This document shows positions 21,385 through 32,165 of a DNA stretch of 64,000 nucleotides, piece after piece. The stretch comes from Acheta domesticus (Eukaryota > Arthropoda > Insecta > Orthoptera > Gryllidae): assembly GCA_031308135.1 (NCBI GenBank), contig JAHLJT010009436.1, forward strand, positions 125,627,288 through 125,691,287. The letters are read 5' to 3'. The notes under the pieces were generated by a model, which made no database searches, was not told where the DNA came from, and saw only the letters and a program-made list of their open reading frames with translations. How positions within the stretch are numbered: position 1 is the first letter of the stretch; each line of letters starts with the position of its first letter. Position numbers and translations under genes: made by a program.

Positions 21385-21740
21385 TTCTGAAGAGTAAAAA
21401 CCTTTTCTATTATGTTTGTGACTATCAAGGAAACCGCAAAGTTAACTGTCAAGGAGGAGTGAATAATTTGTTCAAAGTTGTTTTTAAAGAAGTATGAATT
21501 GTTCCGAGAACATCTCTCTATAATGCTGAATAAACGTTTATTGAAAATTTGTTTCCAACATCAATTGAATTGTTATTTTTGTTTGATATTCTGTAAGTAC
21601 ATTAGAAGTTACATTTATACATTAAAAAAATAAACATGTTTCATTAACAACTTTCGTTCTTAATTGAAAGGATAGACAAATGGATAGGGAAAGGGAGGGT
21701 TTTAACATGCGAGAGTTCTCGCACGGGTATGCTAGTTATA
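21385..21740 (+). repeat. Family A repeat, copy A2 (single arm)
   Basis: It matches the right arm of A1: TGTGACTATCAAGGAAA, TGAATTGTTCC, ATTGAAAATTTGTTT.CAACATCAATTG and GATATTCTGT. It ends with GGATAGGGAAAGGGAGGG and ACATGCGAGAGTTCTCGCAC, which contains the palindrome GCGAGAGTTCTCGC. Confidence 0.65.
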
Positions 21741-21744
21741 ATGT

Positions 21745-23150
21745 AAGGCTGTCAGCATCTATCAATACAAATAAATTTCTATTATTTGAAGACAATTTAT
21801 TATTAGAAAGATTTTACCAGAATAGGTTTTATTTCCAAACAAAATTTTCCGAAGTGATTATACTACAAATACATAATTACACATAGCATGTTCTTAAGTG
21901 ACATACAAAAAATATTCTTTAAAATACAAAATGTAGAGCATGCTTGGGTGAGAGACAAGTCAAATATATGGGGAAAATGGAAAAATGGAAAGAACTTTTA
22001 AAATTGAGGTATTGAAAATAAAGTTTCTATACCCATTCGTTCCTATTTACCCCTTCATGTAAAATGCAATAATCAAAACATTATTTCAAGGAATGGTACA
22101 ACAATATAAACTTATGAATCTACTTTTCAACAATAGGCCTCAATTGCATCGTTCCATTGGCATTCAGATCCTGCAATAAGCCACCAGAATATCACAAAAA
22201 GCAAGTTTTGGTCAACTCAATTTTAGAGACACAGAAAAAGCAATCTAAATATTAGATACCAAATGTTGGTCATAAAAATTACATAATGACAAGTTAGCTT
22301 AATACACGAGTTAAAATACACCAAAAAGAGTGTATTATCTCAAAGTGCTCAAAAGAGTACACCTGAAATTTCTATGTACAGTGAATAAACAAAACAAAAA
22401 AAATAAATAATGATATGATCTACATGGTGTTAATTGCAAATAATGAGGATGATAAGATGAAATGGTAACTTAATTTATCTTTAAACATATATCCACTTCC
22501 TTTCATTCATTAGCACAAACACTTGTGAACATACAATCATTTACACCACACCCACACCCACACCCCACACTCATACACTCGCATAATTTTTCCGCATTGC
22601 ACTAAATTTAACTAGAATTTCAACGACCTAAAATGAAATCACTTTGGTCATTGATAAGGAAATGATACACAAAGTTGGCTTTCTTCCTAACCATAGCCTG
22701 TTGATTGGTCCGCACACGGGAGGTAAGATCCCCTCTGCTCCGAGGCGGATCACGAAGAAATATAGTTTGAAATAACGTAGCTAAAAAGTTGTTTTCAAGA
22801 CACTCCATTAAAAAATGCATACAACTTCTCAAAGATCCAAACAAAAATGTTAAATACATAATTCTAATACAAAAACAATAAAATCACACAAATAATATTT
22901 CTTTATAGAGTATATTATTTACTCACCCACTGTTTTGGCATCAAGTCCATTCTCATTCGTGTGGCTTAGAAGGTCTTGTAAAAATGCACATATATACAAA
23001 AAACATTTTTGCGGTGTTCAGGTAGCTGCATAATAATCTGTAATAAAATTCAAGTTTTGCCTGTTTTACTGTTTACAAATTCACAAGCTAACACATCTAT
23101 GAAATAGAAAATATACACTCACAGTAACAAAATTTCAAGCCTCGATTTTT
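21745..23150. other. AT-rich DNA, no recognised gene
   Basis: Contains a short CCACACCCACACC-type simple repeat at 22548-22568. A 79-codon minus frame at 22620-22859 has no recognised domain. Confidence 0.35.
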
Positions 23151-23154
23151 AATT

Positions 23155-23345
23155 TTTTTATTTGTCAAAAAAACAGTAAAAACTGTATATGACGTGTGGG
23201 GAAAGAGATTTACCTGCGCACATTTTCTTGAGGGCCAGAATTAAAAAAAGAAGAAATTTAGAAAATAATTATTTTAGAAAAATAAAAATATTTGAAAAAT
23301 GATGTTTGTTCCCGAGTTATAGAAAATCAATTTCAACGGTAAATG
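23155..23345 (+). repeat. Repeat family R2, copy 1
   Basis: It shares AAAAACAGTAAAAACTGTAT, ATGACG, GGGGAAGAGATT-like, GCGCACATTTTCTTG, TCAATTTCAACGGTAAATGA with 30545-30780. It also matches the reverse strand of 53075-53325. The start contains the small palindrome ACAGTAAAAACTGT. Confidence 0.75.
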
Positions 23346-23604
23346 AACTACAAGCAAAAGGAGTGCTCAACAAAACATGCGCACAGTGAAGCTACATTTA
23401 CGTCCAGAAGCTAAACAAGGGGCCATCTCAGCATTTGCTCAATGGAACAGGAAAACTGGACAAAAAACCTGATCGAGATGGGGGCCATTGACCAGGAAGC
23501 TGAAGTACATTGCTTGTTTCAGGTGTATTAAATAGTTTTTTTAAATGTATATAATACAAACGTAAACTAATTGATTATATATCATTGTTTTGTTATAATA
23601 AACA

Positions 23605-23960
23605 TTATTTTTCTTTTTGACTATCAGTATAATCTCTAATTGTATAGAAACAGTTTTGCAGCAGAAAAGATTTTACTTTAAACTTAAATTAGTGTACCGA
23701 CTTTAATTGTTTAATGTCATCTAGCAATGCGTTGTAAAGTAACATACATCTATTGTATATTGATTTCTTGTACTCAGCTGTTGATACTGACACTTGATGC
23801 ACGTGATTTCTACGGCGTATGTTGTAATTATAAATATCAATATTATATGAAAATATGTTCCCTCCGTTAAGTAGGTCATTTTTGACAAATATTACAGATT
23901 TGTAAATAAATGAACAAGGCAATGGTAAGATTCCCAGCTCAATGAAAAGATTAAAATTTT
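23605..23960 (-). pseudogene. Non-LTR retrotransposon (LINE), C-terminal end of reverse transcriptase
   Basis: The minus strand reads FIELGILPLPCSFIYKSVIF, then YNYNIRRRNH, then LLYNALLDDIKQLKS. After one frame change it reads FKFKVKSFLLQN, CFYTIRDYTDSQK and a stop at 23605-23607. This order (xLGILPLP..IYKS, HNYNTR-like, LYNxLPxxIK, FKxxxKxFLL..FYS) is the usual C-terminal tail of LINE polyproteins of the CR1/Jockey-like groups. Only the last ~115 codons remain, consistent with 5' truncation during target-primed reverse transcription. One frameshift separates the last 27 residues. The clade is uncertain. Confidence 0.7.
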
Positions 23961-24293
23961 TTTTAAAATTTCAAGCCTAGATGTGCAAGTTTCTAATTGC
24001 AAGATGTGCAAGGTTTTAATTGCATTCACTGCTTTCAGCTATCCGATTACTTCGGATTTCTGCGACTCGTTTCCTCTTAACGTTCGCACGCCATTGTCTC
24101 GCGGTCCCTCTCTGCAACCGGCTGCCGACCACGATGTAAGAGATATAGGTGGGTTCACTCCCGGTCTAAAACTGAAGCTAATGTGAGGCTAGTTCTCACA
24201 GTTCTTGCTAGATAAGCGCTGAGAACGACTTGGGCATTTTTTAGTCATTTCGTGGTGGAATTTCTAGTCGGCTGGAGTGAATAGTTTAAAAAA
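23961..24293 (+). promoter_or_regulatory. Upstream region and probable 5' UTR of the THAP exon
   Basis: This moderately GC-rich segment precedes the ATG at 24294. The bases before the ATG are A-rich (TTAAAAAA), which suits insect translation initiation. No clear TATA box or initiator could be assigned, so the extent of the UTR is a guess. Confidence 0.3.
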
Positions 24294-24502
24294 ATGGGTA
24301 GAAGGTGTTTTATAAAACACTGTGATAGCAACAGTGAAAAATGTCATTCGCAGGAAACAACTTTATTTCGTGTTCCGAAGCGAGAAGATTTACGACAGAA
24401 ATGGGTTGAAATTGTTCCCCAGAAGAAAAGAAAATTGAGACAAGACGATTATGTTTGCGAAAAACACTTCAAAAGTGAAGAGATAATTGTTATGAAAATG
24501 CT
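24294..24502 (+). CDS. THAP-domain protein, first coding exon
   Basis: The exon encodes MGRRCFIKHCDSNSEK and so on for 69 codons plus two bases, up to the donor GTAAGT at 24503-24508. It has the C2CH zinc finger of THAP domains: C5 and C10, the aromatic core TLFRVPK, the invariant tryptophan in RQKWVEI, and the second zinc pair in YVCEKHF. Spacing is as expected for the family. THAP domains bind specific DNA, in host transcription factors and in P-element-type transposases. The next exon was not recognised, so host gene versus transposase cannot be decided. The frame is intact and the start is a good ATG after an in-frame stop region. Confidence 0.8.
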
Positions 24503-24508
24503 GTAAGT

Positions 24509-24955
24509 AACATTTCAAGAATTTATCATGTACTGTTAATGAGTTAATTGCAAAATAATGTAAATAATTTGTAAAATCATAGACAATCAATATTGAGAAA
24601 TGTACAAAGAAAAGTGAACTTTTTAGTGTTGATTAGAAAAAGCATTCAAAATTGCCCGAGTGTTAAAATGTATAATCAAAGAATATAATTGAATACTTTG
24701 TAATACTGAATTATTTCAAAGTTTTCAGAATGCAAAAAACTTAAACTGGAAGCTGTTCCTAGCAAATTTCCTAGTAATCTGTTTATTATTTTTTCTCTAG
24801 AATAACATCACCTCCTGCTTTAAAATACAAATCCTCATATTGTGGTACATTAAAAAAATAACACCTCCGACAAATATTATAATACGTCTTAAAATACTTC
24901 AATACATTTACATTACGGTTTCTACGATTATAACAAAAATGCTGCACTGTGGAAA
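24509..24955. other. AT-rich DNA, probable THAP intron
   Basis: Follows the THAP donor site. No acceptor plus coding exon was recognised. A TTTTCAG near 24722-24728 is followed by stops. Confidence 0.35.
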
Positions 24956-24959
24956 CCAT

Positions 24960-25300
24960 ACTCTCGGGTGGAAGCCACTAAATCGCGAGAGGCCATCATG
25001 AATGCCCAACTCGATCGTACGCATCGTACGGATAAGCGAGGAACCAGCCTCAAACTGGCTTCAAAAATTTTGTCCAAAAGGCGGCTAGTTGACACACCTA
25101 TATATCTTACACCGTGCTGCCGACCGGTCTCTTCCCCCTCCCCGCTCGGTCAACCCTTCGCGCGGCGAGTTCGTTCACTGAGTCAAATGACTTTCCATCG
25201 GTGATCGATTCTTCTTGTACGCGCCAATCTTGAATTACTTGTGTTGATGGATTAATGATCACTGACCATAAGGTCAGAATATATATAAAGAGACAAGGAA
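24960..25300 (+). repeat. Repeat family R9, copy 1 (LTR-like, TATA-bearing)
   Basis: The last ~180 bp resembles 31990-32190: GTTCGTTCAC, CGATTC, TACGCGCCA, TTGATGG or TGATGTTG and the palindrome TGACCATAAGGTCA, followed directly by ATATATATA. The GC-rich body followed by a TATA-like stretch and no coding sequence suggests an LTR, but no partner LTR was found. Confidence 0.45.
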
Positions 25301-25304
25301 GATG

Positions 25305-26640
25305 CGTTACAGCACGATAATCTCTTAATGTACTGAACCAATATCGATGGAACTTATGTGCTAGCTTCCTTGGAAAGTCAGGAGTGCTATAGACTCTGAT
25401 TTACAACCATAAACCTTACCATATTCACAAAATAAGTCCTTTTCTGAATTTTTTTTCGCCGAACATGACATCATAGACTTAAGAGTCAATGTCAATAGTT
25501 AAGCTGCGCGCCACCAGAGGATGACTACTGAGGTCTACGAGGTTCATTAATGCACAGAATTGCATATACCTATATGATAGGTGAAGACTGTTGATTTTAC
25601 CATCAATAGTTGAATTCGAAATTTTATATTTAAGAATGATTCTGACTGGTTTTCTTCACTCTATTTATAAAAGTAACTTGGATATTGATTTTAATTGCGT
25701 CTAGCGTGAATGTATTAAGTGTACAAGAGAGACGTATACTTATGACGTAGACGTAGACGTGCACCCATGTATTCTACATGAAAATGTTTTGGTTTAGTTG
25801 TAGCACTTTAAGTATGATTATTACGTGTTTGGGAGTTGAACGCGTGACACGAAAGTTATTGTGAATGATTTATGAGTTAGACTGAAACTGTGACGGAGGA
25901 ATTTTTGTAGGGAAGTGTTTTATTATAGTGAAGAAAGCATACCTTTTGCTAGTGAAGGAATGACTATTTAAATTGATGAAAGTAAGTTTGGAAAGAAGTA
26001 TAATTGAAGTAAAAGAGTAGTGAGAAATGGAAGGAATTGAATGTGTGTTAACCCTGTTTTTCAAGATTGTTGAAAATTGAACAAAAGCGTTGTTTTTAGG
26101 TAACAGGAAAACTTTGGTCAAGTCTGGATCTACTGTGTGATCTCGCAGCTTTGGAGATATTATAATTATCTAAGTGGTTAATGGCACTTTTCCGGCAGCC
26201 ACTATTTATCAAGGACACTAAAACTGGTAGTCGAATTCAATTAAAAGCACTTTATATTTCAATTACCTCGACGTGGGAACAAATTCAAACTTTTGTTTAT
26301 AAATACGAGAGAAGAAAAAAGAAAAAAATGTGTATTACAATGTGGCAATTAATTGAAAGTATGGGAACATATAAAATTTCACAAAAATAATATGTGAGTG
26401 TATGTATTTTATTTTTTTGTTTAGATTTCATTATTATTTTTAATTTTAAAGTGAGTTAAGTTTGGGGGCGGGAATCCCAGTTTAAAAAATATGAACATTT
26501 TTAGTGAGAAAGTGTGTGAGAAAAAAAAAGTGTGTGAGAGTATTTCCAGTTGGGAGCAAGGCAGAGAGAGGTTGGGAAAGTTTGGGCAGGGGTACAATTG
26601 AATAAGATACCTCATAAATCAAAACAGGAATGCCTCCTTC
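25305..26640. other. AT-rich DNA, no recognised gene
   Basis: A GACGTA triplet repeat sits at 25744-25760. Purine-rich tracts occur at 26500-26590. Open frames of 60 to 83 codons show no domain. Confidence 0.35.
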
Positions 26641-26657
26641 TGTCTAATAAATTATTG

Positions 26658-26695
26658 TGATTAATACCCCAGCAACGCGGGGTACTTGAGCTATT
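26658..26695 (+). mobile_element. Helitron-like 3' end hairpin (different subfamily)
   Basis: ACCCC and GGGGT form a stem around AGCAACGC, followed by ACTTGAGCTA. This resembles the terminal hairpin plus CTAG end of common insect Helitrons. The last base of CTAG is changed and no 5' end was found, so this is tentative. Confidence 0.35.
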
Positions 26696-26744
26696 ATATA
26701 AATAAGAGCTTAACTCCGACACCGTGAGACCAATACAAAACAAA

Positions 26745-27065
26745 ACACAAAAACTCCACGAAAGTTGGTACATCTAAATGTTTTTTTAACCGAGGTTTAT
26801 GTGCTGTTAAATGTGTTGTAACTCCACTACATGGTGCTGTAGAATAAAACTATTTACGTCAAATGCAACCCGCAAAACATTCGGTAGAACTTTGAATTTA
26901 TATCGTTAAATATCTCCTAAACAATGCGTTCTTCGGCCTTAAATACTAAAATTTTTAGGCCAAAGGCCTCAAAGAAATGTTTTTTATACCATAATCTACA
27001 GGATGAAACCTTCTTGAACATTCTATTACAATTTTGCTGGTCCGGCTCTTCCCGATATTACATCA
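26745..27065 (-). repeat. Family A repeat, copy A6 (partial)
   Basis: Reverse-oriented relative to 61800-62000. It shares GCGTTCTTCGGCCTTAAA, TTTAGGCCAAAGGCCTCAAAG, ATAATCTACAGGATGA, AACATTCTATTACA and TTTGCTGGTCCGG. It runs straight into a sequence with ATGCTCAGAGATGTGCAGAATCTG that belongs to the Helitron 3' segment. Confidence 0.6.
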
Positions 27066-27231
27066 CATGCTCAGAGATGTGCAGAATCTGCAATAAATGT
27101 GAATGAGAGGGACAGAGACCGGCAGAGACAGACAGACAGGGTCCGGGTGAGGGAGGGCGGGAGAGACAGTGAGAGGGTAATGGGAGGGAAAGAGGGAGAT
27201 GGACAGAACAACGTCTGCCGGGTTTTCCTAG
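27066..27231 (+). mobile_element. Helitron 3' end, copy 1
   Basis: The segment GCTCAG.GATGTGCA.AATCTGC, a purine-rich GAGAGACGG-like tract, the hairpin GACAGA..TCTGCC (27202-27219) and a terminal CTAG at 27228-27231 parallel the complete ends at 32582 and 34658. CTAG is followed by T, as expected for Helitron insertion. The 5' part is replaced by family A sequence. Confidence 0.6.
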
Positions 27232-27234
27232 TTT

Positions 27235-27650
27235 TTTAAATATTTTTCACGCAGTTATACGCATATTTCCAGAGAGTTTGTAAACACTATTACATCTGTG
27301 ACTAGAAGTGTTGCAAATTACTTCCAATGAAGTTTTTCCAAAACTCGAAAAAAGCATTCTTTGGGAAAGAGCTTCAAATTTTGCATTTACAGCTCCAAAT
27401 TTTTCGACAAACGTATCAATACAGGACGAGATTTTAGTCTTCTTTAATGTTCTTGAAGTAACGTTCGGTTCTACAACTGGAGAAACGAAAAACTAATACA
27501 TTTCCAAAAAATGAACCTTGGGCGACGATAGATGACAGCTGGCAAGAGTATGTGGCTGGACGGAAAAAATAGTCCAGACCAAAGAAATTAGAAAACTAAT
27601 TAGTACGAGAAATTCTGTACCATTTTGTAGCACCACTATCTAGAACATGT
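27235..27650 (+). repeat. Family C tandem-unit copy plus 3' segment
   Basis: Parallels 18690-19110: TTTGTAAACA, CTTCAAAT, a segment with GTTCTTGAA, then GGCG.CGATAGATG..AGC.GGCAAGA and CCATT.TGTAGCACCACTA at the end. The close agreement of the last 150 bp shows the two were copied from one source element. Confidence 0.65.
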
Positions 27651-27955
27651 GTTCTTTCGCCGCTGATAACAAATTCTTGAAATTTAATTCCAGACAAAAG
27701 TGGATCTAATAAAAACTCTGTTGACTAATAAGTACCTCTGGCACTAGAACGCCATTTATAATTTGATTTTACATTCCAAGATATTGATAATGTCATGATT
27801 AATATATACACATATATTCGGCAATGAGCGTCACAATTATATGTTTTGCATGAAAATTACTCCCACCTTTGAGAAAATCACTAATTTACAATTCTTATGC
27901 AATGCCATTCCACCATGCTCAGTAAATTGAAGTTTCCAAGAATCATGGCCATGAT
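27651..27955. other. AT-rich DNA, nothing recognised
   Basis: No coding motif or shared repeat was noticed. Confidence 0.3.
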
Positions 27956-27959
27956 ATTG

Positions 27960-28235
27960 GTTACACTGCTATAACTCGTCGTAAATGGGTATTTTCTTTG
28001 AAAACTTTTGGAGCCGATTTTAAGAAAATGTTGTTTAAACGTTACTGTCATTATGAAATTTGAAGATCATTTTCACAGATAAACTTTGAGTTTTCGAAAA
28101 ATTGGATATGAAATTATTTGAATCATCTTATCTCACAAATACAATAGTGTTTACAAATTGCTGGAAATGTGCATATTAACGGTGTGAGAGATAAAACCAA
28201 CCGACTTTTCACTTCCCAACCAATCAAATAAACCT
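27960..28235 (-). repeat. Family C tandem-unit copy, reverse
   Basis: The reverse strand matches one ~305 bp unit of 18240-18850: TCTCTCAC, GTTAATAT, TTTGTAAACA, TCTGTGAAAATGA.CTTCAAAT and CATTTTCTTAAAATCGGCTCC. Confidence 0.6.
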
Positions 28236-28794
28236 AGTTTCTTTTACTGTGACCTCAGGGTATGATGAGAGGCACCCATTTATTGGAAATTGAACAAGCA
28301 ATACACTGTCATTCCATAAGAAATCACACATATATTCAACAAAAACAGTTTCACAAATAATGCAACTAGTGATGCTTCCAAAGCCCATACACTTACGCAT
28401 TGTTCCTAAATGCTCGGCAATATTATATTCCTACATAAACCAGCAAATTTATTTCCGCTCCGAAACGCGATCGCAAATCCTCATATTTAACTTGCCGGCA
28501 TTCATGCCACCACGCCACAGAAGCACGCATAGACCGAACTCGGGAAAAGGCATAAACACGTAAATGTCCGATTGTCCATGTAAAAAAACGACAAATAATT
28601 CAGGACAAATATAAAAAATTCCATCTTACATACATTTTTCGTTTCACATTCATATTCAAACGTCAAATTCACGGAGTGCATATGCAAAACACATACATTT
28701 TTAAATTATTTAAAATGCTCCGCAATAACATACACCTTCGAAAAACAAAAAAGTGTCCTCAACCAGCAAGTGTTTTTATTTCATTCCGACACCC
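28236..28794. other. AT-rich DNA, no recognised gene
   Basis: Short frames only (28360-28563 plus, 28502-28687 minus), without domains. Confidence 0.3.
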
Positions 28795-28824
28795 GAACAC
28801 AGTTCCTCAGCGTGCTCGCGCTGA

Positions 28825-28892
28825 TACCACTACTACGCCACACACGCGCCACCACTACCACTACTACGCCACTACTACGCCACACACGCGCA
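28825..28892 (+). repeat. CAC/TAC-rich short tandem repeat
   Basis: Units of CCACTACTACGCCACACACG recur with rearrangement about three times. This explains the repeated HTRATTT-type peptide in the overlapping frames, which are not genes. Confidence 0.65.
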
Positions 28893-28929
28893 GTGCGCTG
28901 GAAAGATCGTTTTCCGGTTACATTACTTT

Positions 28930-29345
28930 CTCTTCTTATGAAGAGGAGGTTTTGGAGAGGCAGGGTGCCAGCTTGCTGTAGTGCGAAAATTGGAAAATTA
29001 TTTCAGTACTAAAAAGTATTGGATTATTTTCTGCGTTCTAATGAACCTCAAGAAAAGCAATTCCGAGCCAAAACACAAAGTAATATTTTCACCTTTGAGT
29101 ACTAAATACCATTTGTTACCATTAGAAACAATTTAGTAGGCTTGGACTTCACTTCGGTACATGGAAATGTTGCAAACGAAGTTTGCGTATTGAATATCTT
29201 AACGAACGGATTCTTGAGTTTAATATCAAACGGTGTATTATTTACAATATGAGTCAGCATCTGGGTGTTGATGTACATGCTTGCAGATATCGCCAACATT
29301 TAAATCGCGCGTTTGAACTGCCGTCGTTGGCAGTGTGGAGTAACT
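28930..29345 (+). repeat. Repeat family R4, copy 2
   Basis: Inverted partner of 20866-21298, as described there. It abuts the fold-back MITE that starts near 29345. Confidence 0.75.
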
Positions 29346-29582
29346 TACACTTGGGTTTTTATTTTTTGGCGTGTGGAGGATTGTCTTCACTATGGAATAT
29401 CACACGGCGGTCTTTCTCCTTCGGGCCGTTAGAATTTGCATGATCGCCAGCGCTGCTCGATACAGTCACGATGAGGCGACACCTAGCGGCACAACCGAGA
29501 ATGACGCGAAATACCGTGAGATATTCCATCGTGAAAAACAAGTACCCACACGCTAAGAAATAAAAATTCAAGTATAATTTTA
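29345..29582. mobile_element. Fold-back MITE, about 240 bp
   Basis: The two ends are long inverted repeats (about 29345-29410 and 29515-29582). Both read, from the outside in, ACTTG..TTTTTATTT, GCGTGTGG, TTGT.TTTCAC-like and ATGGAATATC.CACGG. The ~100 bp centre is GC-richer (GAGGCGACACCTAGCGGCAC). Because of the inverted arms both strands encode similar FLACG..FTMEY peptides, which are not proteins. A clear target duplication was not found. Confidence 0.65.
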
Positions 29583-30070
29583 ATTTTTAAGATCCTAGAA
29601 CGCTTTCTTTAGGAGTTATTTGGCGAAATATACATATGTGTGTATAGGTATATAGTCTCCTGTATTATTTCAGTACTATACCTTTGGGTTCTAGCTCTCA
29701 CACGCAACCAATCTTTATAAATGAGGGCTCTAAAGAAAGAGAATTTCACGGAGACTTAACGAATTCCTTTTTGACTTTAAAAATATGGATGATTTTTTTT
29801 TAAAAACGCATCGAAATATTCATGTAAAATGCAACCAGCATCACATGTCAACCTATATCGGCAAATAACTCATAAACAAAGCGTTTTAGAGCCTTAAAAA
29901 CTAAAATTTTGGCCTCAAAGAAAAGTTTTTCCCACTGTAATCTACAAGATGAGACATTCTCCGATCCATTCAGTTACATTTTCGGTTCCACGCTTCAACA
30001 CTATCAAGGCCACCTCAATATTTCAGTATTTCCTGCTGGTAGCAATTTTTGTGGCGACTCGCTTAGAACT
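29583..30070 (-). repeat. Family A repeat, copy A7
   Basis: Reverse-oriented relative to 61800-62170. It shares ATTATTTCAGTA.TATACCTTT, TCTCACACGCAACCAATCTTTATAAATGAG, CTCTAAAGAAAGAGAATTTCACGGAGAC (in parts), TGTAAAATGCAACC, GCGTTTTAGAGCCTTAAAAA and GGCCTCAAAGAAA. Confidence 0.65.
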
Positions 30071-30540
30071 CACTTCCAGTACAACCCTTATTCTAAATAA
30101 TGAAACAATCAATTACTTGGTTACGTAAAACCGTCTTCCAAGAAACTCATTAAGATAACTTGGTTTTTACATGATCATCTTGAATTTATATTTCGGCACA
30201 CACACGTGTAACTCATTAAGAAATAAATTTAAAGTTAAAGTGTAATTTTTAAATTCTATACTCCTTAGAATTGTCTTATGAAATCGAATATTCAAAACTC
30301 AAACTCTTAACTGACAATCTCATATTTTTTTCAAAAAATGGAGTAAAAAATTCTTAATTCTTCGGAATATCAGAATAGCATTACATCTAACTTCCATGCA
30401 TGCGCAAGGAAAATCAGACTGTAATTCAACACTGCGTTTCCTGCACAATTTATTCACTGTGTTTCCTGACAGTTATGTACAAATTAGGGCGGATAGAAAA
30501 ACACATTTTACATGTAAAATCAATTTGGCTTTTACATGAA
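30071..30540. other. AT-rich DNA, nothing recognised
   Basis: No coding motif; a short stretch near 30215-30250 resembles the 3' edge of the MITE at 29582. Confidence 0.3.
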
Positions 30541-30544
30541 TGTT

Positions 30545-30785
30545 TTTTTATTTATTTGGTCAAAAAACAGTAAAAACTGTATATGACGTATGGGGGAAGA
30601 GATTATCTACGCACATTTTCTTGGGGCCCAGAATTTGAAAAAAAGTGCGAAATTTGCAATATTTGAAAAACTAGAAAAATAATTTAGAAAAATTATTAAT
30701 TTAGAAAAATAGAAATTAGAAAAAAGTGTTGTTTTCAAGTTATAAAAAATCAATTTCAACGGTAAATGAACTGCTGAACTTCAAC
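30545..30785 (+). repeat. Repeat family R2, copy 2
   Basis: The best-preserved isolated copy of the repeat at 23155-23345: TTATTTGGTCAAAAAACAGT, ACTGTATATGACGTATGGGG and CAATTTCAACGGTAAATGAA. It contains extra AAAATTTAGAAA units in its middle. Confidence 0.75.
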
Positions 30786-31032
30786 ACGTGCTTCAAGAAA
30801 CAAGTCTTCAGTTGTAAAAAATTGTGCACCGTTTAATGTGTTCTTCAAGAACTGTTTTTTTCTCCATTTATTTGTTGCGTGGTGAAAAGTTCCTATCAGT
30901 GCGAAAGAATGCCCCAATCAATGTGTTTTTTAAAGTGAAAAAATTTTAATGTGTTCAGTAAACTTTTTCTGTTGCTGTTCAATTTTAAAAGTTTTGTGCA
31001 TAAGGTATAGCCTGTACAACTAAATAATCTTC

Positions 31033-31040
31033 TATCTCTC

Positions 31041-31111
<71 letters not shown>
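31033..31111 (+). repeat. Compound microsatellite (CT)n(AT)n
   Basis: About 19 CT units (31033-31073, one CC interruption) pass directly into about 20 AT units (31073-31111). Confidence 0.95.
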
Positions 31112-31114
<3 letters not shown>

Positions 31115-31115
<1 letters not shown>

Positions 31116-31540
31116 TGGCCGTACTTACCTTTATCGGTCTCTAGGGATGCACATATCATAAAATTTTGATTCATTAGGGTACAGGAAGTTTTTTGTCTTT
31201 TAGGGGGATACTTTAACCAGCATGTCTGAATTCGATGAATCTATTATTACACAGACAGGATTTATTAAGAATAACAATTTACATTAATAACACAATTTAC
31301 ATTACTGAAATGATTGCAGATCATTAATGAATACTAATTAAACGATTATATGTCTCTGATTGTTCCTATTGTTTTACATTTCTTATTCCCGTTCATGATA
31401 CTTTCATCTCTCTCAAACTACATGCCTTCCGCTCTCATCACAGACACTTGCTTTTCTTTATTACTCCGATGAGCATCCTGAACCGGCATATCCCATATCC
31501 GACCCCTATCCATTCTTATTCATAACTATCGTTACTTATC
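31115..31540. other. AT-rich DNA, nothing recognised
   Basis: No coding motif or shared repeat was noticed. Confidence 0.3.
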
Positions 31541-32165
31541 TGAGCCTTCCACTATTGCTGCCTTCCGTGCGATGCGACGCCACGTGTCATCACCCGAAGC
31601 CGCTGCCGCGAGGTGGCCTTGGCGCCACCGTCGCTCTGCGTCTGCACACGTGTCGCTAACGGTCCGTCCTCGCACCCCGGCGTTGTACCCGCCACCAACT
31701 TCTCTTCCCACACGTCGGAATTCCAGTTTCGGCTCACAGGCCTCCACAACTCGGTCCCGCACAGCTACACCGACTTGTCACGATTGCAGTATCGCCCACG
31801 TGTCTATTCCATGTTGCACTTCTCTAGCCAAATTTCGTGATTATGTCTTTTCGAACACACTTATGACAATCCTTAATCACTTTCATCAGTGAGTTTGTCA
31901 CACTTCTCCTTCCTTTGACCCCAAATTGCCTCGATTACTCCCGATTTCTTCCATAACATCATCACATCACTCCTCTGTCGCCATCTCCCCTCTTTACCTC
32001 TCCGCCGTTCGCTCCCGACTGACTTCCGCTCGATGTATCCCACGAATCCCTCGTTCCGGGCGCTCGTTCACGGCTCCGGTTTGATTTACCCCGCGGTCGA
32101 TTCATTGTCTACGCGCCACTTTCAAATGCTGTTATATGCCTAATGATGTTGTTTTGACCATACGG
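31541..32165 (+). repeat. Repeat family R9, copy 2 (LTR-like), with GC-rich 5' part
   Basis: The segment 31550-31800 is GC-rich. Overlapping frames of 65 to 106 codons occur on both strands, and none has a domain. The 3' ~175 bp resembles 25120-25300, including the palindrome TGACCATACGGTCA at 32155-32168. Confidence 0.4.
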
